From Acanthosepion pharaonis (lineage: Eukaryota; Mollusca; Cephalopoda; Sepiida; Sepiidae), in contig CAHIKZ030000812.1 of assembly GCA_903632075.3 (NCBI GenBank), positions 452,501 through 516,500 of the forward strand: a DNA stretch of 64,000 bases, given 5' to 3'. Both the position numbers and the translations under genes were made by a program. Shown one piece after another: positions 55,441 to 64,000 of this stretch (its first letter is position 1; each line of letters begins with the position of its first letter). The notes beneath the pieces were generated by a model. That model did no database searches. It had not been told where the DNA came from and saw nothing but the letters and a program-made list of their open reading frames with translations.

Positions 55441-55869
55441 TCAACAATACATAGCGAAGGACATACTATACAGCCATGGTAAAATTATGAAGTTTACTAT
55501 TAACTGCGGTAAAGATAGTGGACACTATGACTTTGACTAAGGTCGAGGTGTCCATTAATTTGAAAAGTCTTCACATCGATTTTCATTTCACTTCTTTTTT
55601 GTGCTCAGGCTTTAATGATATTTTACAATTCTTTCTATTTTCAATTTTATATTTCTTTTTTTGGCGAGTATGTACTCCTTTTATTTACGTTCATCAATTT
55701 TTTAGTTCATGTTCCATTCTCATCTTTATGTTCCTTTGTTGTTCTTCCTATTTTTCTTCATGCTACTATCATTTTATTTTCTTTATTCTTGTTTTCTTTC
55801 CTTTTCCATCCATTTTGCTATTTCTCTTCTCCACTTAAAGTTTAATTTCACTTTCACATTTTTTTTATT

Positions 55870-57220
55870 TTAGGTGATAGAAAAATAGATAAAAATCTTG
55901 ACAGCTAAGCGATGATGGAATCGGTCAAGGGATTCTACGTAACGTCACGGACGGTGTCCAGACGCCTACCTCTCTTTACTTCGCCTTCTTACTACTGGCT
56001 CCTTTCTCATGTTCGACTTTCGGCATTCTATCCCTACTGGCTACCAGCACGTCGTCCGTAACCTTTCCCTTACACTACGGTTATGACTATTACGGGAGGT
56101 TTCGATATCAGACCCGACCAGCAGTCACGCGACGCCAGCACTGAACATTCGATATGCCCAACATCGCAACACCAGCTCCCCGGCACTAACCAGATACCGT
56201 CACCGATACCGAGCACTGCGTCACAACGCCAGCTCCCCGTTCCAACCAAACACGTCCAGCCCAGCTAACAGCAGCGATCATCTGCAACGACCAGCGGCGA
56301 TCATCTGCAACGACTAGCAGCGATCGCTCCCATACATAACCGACCTTGACCTTTCACAACCCCTGATCTCGCAGATTTAAGTCAAGCAACATGCGAGAAA
56401 CCGGACGACTATGGTTGAGTCCAAACCATACCTCGTGAGCATCGGATTAGGTAGCGCTTTTTCAAACATCGAACAACATTGGGATTAATTTAATATCTAC
56501 GGTTTTCTACTCCCTCTACCCAGGGAGTACTTGAATAAATCGTTTTACATATTGTTAGCCCATTTTTTCGTCCAAAACCGTCCAAAAACTACTAGTGTAG
56601 TACGCTAACTTTGTGAGCTTCCGGTGCCTTCGTCGAGAGAATACTCTTCGGCGTGATCCCGTTTCCGCGGTCGATCCACCTTGGAAGACGTATCGCCTCT
56701 CTGACCCAGCTTCAAGTGCTACCCTTCGGCGCGTTCCCGTCTCCGCGGTTGATCCGCCCTGGAAGGCGTAACACTACTCCGACTCGGCCCTGTTAAGGGA
56801 TCTGGCCTACGTCAAGTGCTACCCTTCGGCGCGATCCTGTTTCCGTGGTTGATCCGCCCTGGAAGTCGTATCACTATACTGACTCGGCCCTGTTTAGGTA
56901 CTCGTCCTAACCGATACAACGAATCTTCGTGCAACATCGATCAACATGCTGCTATTCTCGACAATTCTCCCATTCGGCAGTCGACCAGCTACCGCCGCCG
57001 ACCAACTCTACATTTGTTTCGCCGATACGACCGAAATCAACTACCCCTAAACAAAACCAGTCATACCGGACCCGACACCGATACAAACATATTTCTCCAG
57101 AGTACACTCTTGTACATTTTGGATAAATGAAATCGACGTTATTGTTTCTTAAACCTTTGCCTTTGTCTCCTCATTGTCTTAGCTGTTCACACCTTTCTTC
57201 GTTATCGGCCCCGCAACATA
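55870..57220 (+). repeat. GC-rich island with tandem repeats, possible Ty3/Gypsy LTR
   Basis: Composition changes sharply from AT-rich to about half GC. A 100-bp tandem unit (TCAAGTGCTACCCTTCGGCG at 56712 and 56812) has a shorter first copy at about 56646. A 23-bp unit (GCGATCATCTGCAACGAC at 56274 and 56297) lies upstream. Long C/T-rich sense sequence, AATAAA at 56533, and an end at GGCCCCGCAACA (57218) fit a retroviral-type LTR ending in CA. No gag or pol is present, so a solo LTR is possible but the left boundary is unseen. Confidence 0.4.
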
Positions 57221-57224
57221 TATA

Positions 57225-58440
57225 TATATATTTCTTAAAGTGTTTATTTTTATGGTTTTCGTCAATGTGGTAATAGAAATTGCTTACTAAACCTGAAAAA
57301 ATAAAACTTTGTAATTTGAAATGAACAACAGATGCTTTAATTTTGATCTTAACAAAAAGTAGTGGAATGGAAATACATTATCAAAGAATTCAAAAATTAC
57401 AAGCAAATAAACACGATTTCCCCATTTAAAGTTTGTTTTATGACCTCATTGGAAAACTGACAGCATTGTAATGGAATTACCACCTGACCTTCTGCAATTA
57501 TTATATGCTCCACATGAAAAACAATGTCTTTAAAAAATTGACAAAGTCCATGGTTAGGTATTTAAACGATAGATTCCTCTTAGGTAAATTCAGATGAAAT
57601 GAAAAATACTTTTTAAAAATGAAAAAAAAAATGCTTTTTTAAAGTACTTCCGTTTTCTTTCAATGTAGAGTAAATATCAATCGAACCGCATTCCTTGATG
57701 TCTTAAATATTTTAATCGTCCCAAGTTCAGTACAAACTTATATAAAACCATAAACATTAATTCTTGCCTCTTTCATTAAAATGATCAGTGACTAATTAAG
57801 TGCAAACAGTTACCATAAAATATTTCATCAATATTCTATTTTAGAAACAATTTCAACATCATAAATCCAACAATAATTAACAATGATTTTCCAAATTACG
57901 TAGTCGATGAACAAATAAAATTGTATTTAAAAATGAATTAAAATATACATATAAAAAAGATAAAAAATATTTTATTGCAAACAAACGCATCAGAACTATA
58001 AACAAACAACTATGAAGAATATAAGTAATTGTATATCCAAGGTTAATAAAAAGAACATCTAACACATACATCATTCGAACCACAACAACAGTATCGCGTC
58101 TATTAAATCTTGTAAACAATGAAAGACTAATATTAATCTACATAGCGCACAAAGCCATCATATTAATACTAATATTTGACAGATACTTGTATACAACAAA
58201 AGGATATGCAATATAAATTAGTGAAAAGCGAGATTGCAAACACAATTCATAAAAACGAAAAATACATTAAATAAATATCTTTCAATCTAGGAATTTATGT
58301 ATTAAATATATTCACTACATAATAAACATACAGGCTCAATGTACACAATGGCGCAAATGGCTCTACATATGTTGCAAATGGCCTGCAAACAACGCCATCA
58401 ACGAAGCCCTTCAAGCGTATATGCGAACTTTATTAGAGTC
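57225..58440. other. AT-rich sequence, no recognised gene
   Basis: A short TA array begins it. An 80-residue - strand frame at 57877-58119 is hydrophobic and unrecognised. Confidence 0.4.
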
Positions 58441-58446
58441 TCAAGT

Positions 58447-58707
58447 TTAGAGTTGTAGAACTATGCAGAGGTGACAGATGTTTATGGTTATTTTGACATC
58501 TTTGTTAGAATAAGTTAAGTCTTTACTTCCTACCATATGTCTAATTCTCGTAATACCTGAATGGCTCAGCACATTTTGTGCGATTCGGAGACCTGTATCT
58601 GATATAAAGCTGCATGTCCGCCATCGTGCCTCAAATGCAACATTCACTTTATGGGAATGGTAAATGAAATCGAATAAGAAACAGAAAAATTTTGCTCTCC
58701 ATCTCAT
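58447..58707 (-). other. Unidentified 86-residue open frame, probably repeat-derived
   Basis: The frame contains RTCSFISDTGLRIAQNVLSH and MVGSKDLTYSNKDVKITINI. I have an impression of similar stretches in repeat-derived cephalopod predictions, but I cannot name a family. There are no domain motifs. It is listed because it is a coherent frame in an otherwise empty area. Confidence 0.25.
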
Positions 58708-58709
58708 TA

Positions 58710-59855
58710 TCTTGAACGAATATTTTGTAACTTATACTCGATCAGATAGTGCCGCCAACCAAACACTACTGTATTTTTACAACTTCGTTTTCGGTCACTG
58801 TCACCGTTCCGACTGAGATTAGGATGACCTAATTATCTTAATGAGGCAGTAATAGCAAAACATGATACATACGTTTCTAATTCAAATGTGATAAAATGGC
58901 CCACGGGTATAACAGCGTAATTAACAATATTCTTTTTGAAGGCTTCAAAAGCGTTGGTGAATGACGTGGTCAATTTGGAACTACTAAAGTGTATTAATGG
59001 GCATATCTTTTATGTAAAGTGAATTGTGAGAAAACATATCTATAGCTCGTCGTAGGGCAGGCATATCACCAGAAAACCGGCAATTTAAGCAGGGGTTTCA
59101 ATGGATCGAGATTCGAAATCATTGAATCCTTGCTCACCAAGTACCCCAGTAGGTTGATGGTGAAATATGTCAGTGAAATATTTGTCGTTGTTCAGCGTGA
59201 GTTTGTATTTATTTGTAGCATCTTGAACCGTTTCAATTTGTAATCTTGATTTGTGTAATCTATCTGCACAATGCCACATTGTCGGGGCCGGCGATCGTAA
59301 CTTCCATCGTCTTGATAAATATAATTTTGTCTCTCATCCTATGGAAACTAAAACACATCGTCTTTTATTACGAAACTTGTACAGGTGACATTACTACCTC
59401 TAATGTTGTGTACACCTTATCTTCTGATTTAATGTCCACCTGGTGATAAACACTCCTCTAACTTTCAGAGCACTGAATTTGTTATAGGATGTGAGTAGTC
59501 GATGATTTCCAGAAAATATTATATGAACTAGAGCCCTCCTTTGGAGATTCACTTATTTCGAGGATTCTTTAGCATTATCGTTCCTTCCGACTTTATAAAT
59601 TGCCTACCTTAATTTTAGCATCGTCTCGATCTCACAGCCACTGACCGACAGCCTGTTTGGAATACTGAATATTGGTGGGCGATCATTTACAGAGAAGTGG
59701 TTTGGGAAACTCAAAAGTGATTTGGTTAAAAGAGTGTAACCAAAGAAAATAAGGGCAAGTATCTCAGAAGTGATGCGCCATTGAGACTCTAATATCACTA
59801 TACGAGGTTTCTGAAATTTGACTAAGCAGCATCCACGCAACAGTGAAGATGTATT
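58710..59855. other. No recognised gene
   Basis: Short frames on both strands (for example 59085-59279 and 59604-59942, - strand) have no recognised family. Confidence 0.4.
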
Positions 59856-59858
59856 CGA

Positions 59859-60017
59859 ATATATATATATATATATATATATTTTCAGGCCGGTAAACAA
59901 AGATAAATAAAGATGGTGTTTAATAAATAAACGGAGCGGCAACTCAAATACGAGTATCCACTTAAAAGTAATGTTTAAAGTGATAAAAATCTGTCAGATT
60001 AATAAATTAAAAAATAC

Positions 60018-60062
<45 letters not shown>

Positions 60063-60222
60063 TAGGTAGGTAGTATATGTATATAATCCAAATGAATCCT
60101 ATTAACACAATATAAAATATAAAATATAGAGCTGAATGTTTTATGATAAGCAGACCAATATATATAATAGAATCGGAATTAAGATACCATTTACTTAATG
60201 GTATCTTAATTTCGATTGTATG

Positions 60223-60260
<38 letters not shown>
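59859..60260. repeat. TA arrays, SINE tail and a hairpin
   Basis: TA arrays lie at about 59859-59881, 60021-60060 and 60227-60260. Between the first two, TTTCAGGCCGGTAAA ... GAGTATCCACTTAAAAGTAA (59884-59980) repeats the SINE tail of 16170-16265. At 60171-60217 AATCGGAATTAAGATACCAT (plus T) pairs with its complement across a 5-base loop with one mismatch in 21 bp. Confidence 0.75.
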
Positions 60261-60261
<1 letters not shown>

Positions 60262-60263
<2 letters not shown>

Positions 60264-60655
60264 GGGGGTATGATAGAAATATACTTTTAATGTATGCTAT
60301 ATTTATGGGTTAAAGTGTTCAATATCAGGGATATAGCGTATGTAAATATATAAATAGACATTGTCTATTTCATGCTTAAACGCAACCATCAGGCCATCGA
60401 ATGTATAAGCATGAAACAGACTGAACTTAACAGGAATAAAATAGGCAAGAACAAGTTAACTGTATGCAACAGCTAACAGTCAAGCGCGTATCAATAACTT
60501 CAATTAAACGTTTTCTATAGTTAATAGTAATCTGCTAAGATTTTTTTCAGTAAATTCTTCAAGTTTTCGAAAACAAACCGCACTAATTTTACTAAAATTT
60601 AAGATTGTTCTGAATGAATCCTAACATTAATTTGTCACCACAAATTTTCCTATTA
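60262..60655. other. No recognised gene
   Basis: AT-rich sequence immediately left of the mariner element; nothing supportable. Confidence 0.4.
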
Positions 60656-61932
60656 TCAGGTCATCCCATAAGTTCTGTCCGAATTTTGAATAAAGAAAAC
60701 AAGTGACCAAATGTTACATTTAATTACAGAGTCAATCAACAATGTATTTTCCCTGATTATCTATGACTTCCTTCCATCTATTAACAAGCTTACTAATTCC
60801 ATTACTGTAAAATTCTTTTGGCTTTGATTCGAAGAACTCACAAATATCAGTTTTAACCTCTTCCTGTGTTACAAAAGCTGTTTCTTCCAAATGATTCTGT
60901 AAGGTACGAAACAAATGGTAGTCTGAAGGAGCAACATTGGGAGAATAACTTGTATGAGAAATTTTCTCCCAACCAAGTTCTTCGATCTTTCCTGACGTGA
61001 TTCTTGCTGTGTGGGGTCGCGCATTATCCTGATGAAACATCACCCCTTTTCGATTCACTAGAGCAGGTATTTTTTTCCTCAAAGCTTGGTTCAAACACTC
61101 TAACTGCTGACAGTATATTTGAGCATTAATTGTTGCATTAGGTGGTAATTCAAAGTGGATTATTCTTGGCGATCCCACCAGATTGAAAGAAGAACCTTTT
61201 TGCCCATGAAGTTCCTTCTCGGCTGTGGCTGGGGCCCTTCCCTTTACCAAGCCACTGTCTACGACGGTTAACATTTCGATAAAAGATCCATTTTTCGTCG
61301 CCAGTCACAAGTCTATCCAAAAAAAAGGTGAAACAAGTTGGCGAGAATGGAGAGAAGAGCAGATGTCAACTCAGGATTTGAGGTTGTTTTTCAGACAATT
61401 CATGAGGCACACATTTTCCAAGTTTAGGAACTTTTCCAAGTTGTTGAAGATGACGATGAACAGTTGTATGGTTTGAACTGAGAACCACTGCCAATTCCTC
61501 AACTGATAAAGCAGGATTTTCTTCAAGGGCTGCTTCAAGAAGCTTTTCATCAAACTCAACTGGACGTCCGGTTCGATCTTTATCTTCAAGGGTGAAATCT
61601 CCACCTCTGAATTTTGCAAACCATCTTCTGCAAGTTCTTTCATTCACACATTCCTCTCCATAAACTGAGTGAATGTTTCTAGCCGCTTTGGCTGCTGAGT
61701 TTCCTTTCTTGAACTCATAAAGCATTATGTGCCTCAAATGATTCTTGGGTACTTCCATGTTAGCAGGGTTTTGATCAAAAAATTTTTAATTTTTATTGTT
61801 CTCTGAAATAAAATTAAATGCATCTAAACATAAAAATAATGTTCAGCTCCATTAGACATTATAAAATACTGTTTAAATTTCGTTCATTTTAACAAAAAGT
61901 TAAAATTCGGACAGAACTTATGGGATGACCTG
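60656..61932 (-). mobile_element. mariner transposon, nearly intact
   Basis: Terminal inverted repeats TCAGGTCATCCCATAAGTTC are identical at both ends over at least 20 bases and continue as TGTCCGAATTTT. TA flanks both sides (60654-60655 and 61933-61934). The length of 1277 bp is that of canonical mariners. The transposase on the - strand is recognisable end to end but frameshifted. Identical ends and few lesions suggest a fairly young insertion. Confidence 0.95.
60732..61758 (-). pseudogene. mariner transposase (DD34D) with frameshifts
   Basis: Met 61758 begins MEVPKNHLRHIMLYEFKKGN, the first helix-turn-helix region. CRRWFAKFRGGDFTLEDKDR and GRPVEFDE follow, then a second helix-turn-helix (LSVEELAVVLSSNHTTVHRHL). 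The frame stops at 61366 in a lesion. In another frame VTGDEKW (first aspartate) lies near 61297. 61274-60732 carries HQDNARPH (second aspartate) and YSPNVAPSDYHLF (third aspartate). There are 34 residues between the last two, giving DD34D. A local pair of compensating shifts lies near 61170-61215. The end KEVIDNQGKYIVD looks natural. Confidence 0.9.
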
Positions 61933-61949
61933 ATAGTTTCAGGCTAAGG

Positions 61950-62410
61950 TAAGTTGTTACCATTATCCCAATTTTTCTATCAGTGCACTTGTGTGTTTAG
62001 GATCATCATGTTGGAAAGTAAAACGGCGTCTTCCAAAAATAACTTGTGGAATATTTAATATTTTTCTTTAAAATAGAATGATACTCTTCTCATTTTACGA
62101 TTCTATTTTAAACAAACAGTCCGTTCTTTTTCCATTTAAACATCCTCAAAGCATAATACTGCTTGTGATGCTGTTTCTAGGCCTCATGATTTCTCTTCTG
62201 CGCACGCATTGATTCTAAACAAACAATTCAATTTTAGTCTCCTCAGCCCATAAAACTGAATTTAAAAAAAATCATTTTTTCCCACTAATTGAAAAAAGAA
62301 ATTGATTTTTTTTTTAAATTCAGGTGCAATTTCCAATCGAAACTTGAGACAATGACTTTTGAGCAAAGACATTTTTACAGAAACTACTAGGGATACGTTT
62401 TATTAAGCTT
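61950..62410 (-). pseudogene. Tc1-type transposase relic
   Basis: On the - strand broken frames read FSAEETKIELF near 62245 (the first-aspartate region, SDETK-like), then YHSILKKNIKYST, and RRRFTFQHDDPKHTSALIEKLG near 62035-61970, matching the QHDNDPKHTS block with the second aspartate. Many stops lie between. The third catalytic region is missing at the mariner border. It is much older than the mariner beside it. Confidence 0.65.
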
Positions 62411-64000
62411 ATTTACCTTAAAATATGACATATTTACTCCATTGTTTGACAATTAAAAGCAAATGTTTCAACACAAGGTTTATTCTTGCATCCACGAACA
62501 ATTTTTCTTCGCAAATTTCAGGAACAAGGACAAAATTGTCGCAGGGTATTGTTCTATGATAGAATTGGATGGTGAAAACTGTTTCGATGCTACTTCAAAT
62601 CTCCTTCCTAAATTGCAAACATTCGCAATTCGTTGTTTTAAACCCACAGACAATTTTTCATCTTCGCCATGTTATTGTTGATACCGGGCAATATGATCAC
62701 TGTACATACGCAATGCGGTAAACTTAAGTGTTTAAAAAATATATAACGTTGAGCGTCATAACGTGATTTTTTTTTTAAATTTATAATTAACTCTGGTTTA
62801 CAAAAACAATTTTACTCTGAGGCAAGTATGTGAATAGGTGTTTTGTTTTGTTTTACTAATTTTGATGTGATCAATTCAAATTTCCAAACAATTTTTCTGT
62901 AGCACGTCAAATTTCTTTCTTTTTTTTTCTTTCACATATCCCATTTTACTAAAATGCATATATAATAAGATATGTTTATGTCATACAATACTAAAAAGGT
63001 ATATTACAGGTATATACAGTATATTAGGTATATTATATTATATATAAAAGGTATATATAACATAGAGATTTTGGCTGATTCCACGTATTTTACCTTCGAG
63101 ATAAAACATAGGATCTTCCCCCATCATGCCTCGATAATTATTGATTATTGCTGATTAGATAGGTATCAATTATTGGCAAGGTTGTTCATGGTTGTTTATG
63201 AATAAACAGAAACATTGCTGTCAAGAGATGATCTTTCTCTGAGGGTATTTGCTCATCTGATAAAGGAAGAGGATTCTTATTTACTGGGATGTAAGGATGG
63301 GAGAACATCTGAATGAGGAACAGGTTTCATAGCTGAGGAAAAGTTGGTATGTTTTATTTATTTTTTGTAGAAGAAACATTGTAACCAGTTATATTTGTTA
63401 GACAAATATAACAATGATTTGTATAGCTTTGTGGCTTCCACCCACATCATTAGGACAACAAGGTTGAAGGCTACTTTCTTGTTACACAGGAGAGGAGTAA
63501 CTATTCGGCATTGTGCAACTATCGTGAAATCCCTACACATGTAATGAATCAGCCTTGTTGATGTATCTTCAGTGTATTGAAGTGTATGGTGCCATTTTAG
63601 AGATATGTAACAGCTCACAAGAATCTTAAAAATAAAATAAATATTGATCATGTATATATGTTACGGGAATTGTCACAAAATCATAATATAAATGTATGCA
63701 GCATATAAAATGGATGTATATAGGTATAGGACCTTGTAGGACTGATAAAAATTTGACATTTTAATTTTTAAAAAGTCGCATTTTGTCATATCATCAGCTT
63801 GTCAAATTATTAATTTGAATTCATCATCCACAGATTGGTCTTAAACACTTATTTATGTAGTTTATTACTGAGACATTTGCAATTTTTCCGATTTACGCCT
63901 ATCTACGTACATGTATACATGTATATCTCAAATATTAGTGGTGATGAGTGAAAATGGATATCGTATTTGAAATCTGCACCCAAAAATTAGGTTAAAGCAA
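62411..64000. other. No recognised gene
   Basis: AT-rich to the window end, with a T-run near 62910-62930 and a TATATTA-rich patch at 62990-63060. Frames of 60-97 residues on either strand have no recognised family. Confidence 0.4.

Noticed and set aside
56083..56268. Open frame in the GC-rich island
   Set aside because: Low complexity (Pro, Ser, Thr, Gln) and linked to tandem repeats; no gag or other domain motif.

Overview
The window is animal nuclear DNA dominated by transposable elements. No host gene, tRNA or rRNA gene could be supported. It is AT-rich, full of long (TA)n, (CA)n and (TG)n arrays, and carries many different broken retroelements with no operon-like layout. The mix (several Penelope-like elements, Jockey-type, Tx1/L1-like and restriction-like-endonuclease LINEs, Tc1/mariner, hAT, tRNA-derived SINEs) suggests a mollusc, most likely a coleoid cephalopod such as an octopus. 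That placement is inference from recognised protein families, not from a host marker.

Layout. 0-2 kb: 3' half of a LINE with a restriction-like endonuclease (R2/Hero/NeSL type), + strand. 2.2-5.4 kb: (TA)n, a broken Penelope-like element (PLE) on the - strand, then an inverted-repeat element whose right arm folds as a nearly complete type I hammerhead ribozyme. 5.9-7.7 kb: very decayed LINE, + strand. 7.8-8.0 kb: SINE. 8.6-11.5 kb: Jockey-type LINE with a duplicated endonuclease region, a deleted RT core and a 419-bp tandem duplication. 14-17 kb: LINE tail, hammerhead-like motif, SINE. 17.2-20.05 kb: PLE, + strand, with a hAT-type element inserted in its RT and a clear 8-bp target duplication. 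21.2 kb: pogo/Tigger-like MITE. 22.07-25.93 kb: another PLE flanked by about 0.5-kb inverted repeats. 26.25-27.2 kb: truncated Tc1 element. 27.8-31.8 kb: PLE-like ends and a repeat family present three times. 32.7-33.7 kb: decayed Jockey-like LINE, - strand. 34.5-41 kb: long bicistronic Tx1/L1-like LINE, - strand. 42.1-45.8 kb: the best preserved PLE, - strand, beside a tRNA-headed SINE-like unit that shares its tail. 47.4 and 53.1-53.5 kb: LINE tails, - strand. 55.9-57.2 kb: GC-rich island with a 100-bp tandem repeat, possibly an LTR. 60.66-61.93 kb: nearly full-length mariner with identical 20-bp ends, next to a Tc1 relic.

Working together. LINE and PLE proteins copy their own RNA at the target site. 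The SINEs have no protein and borrow this machinery; one shares a 15-nt tail with the Tx1-like LINE and another shares its tail with a PLE. The hammerhead motifs fit the known habit of PLEs of carrying self-cleaving ribozymes in their terminal repeats. Every transposase and reverse transcriptase here is broken by frameshift, stop, deletion or insertion, so no autonomous element is predicted to be active. The most unusual item is the hammerhead inverted repeat at about 4.27-5.0 kb.
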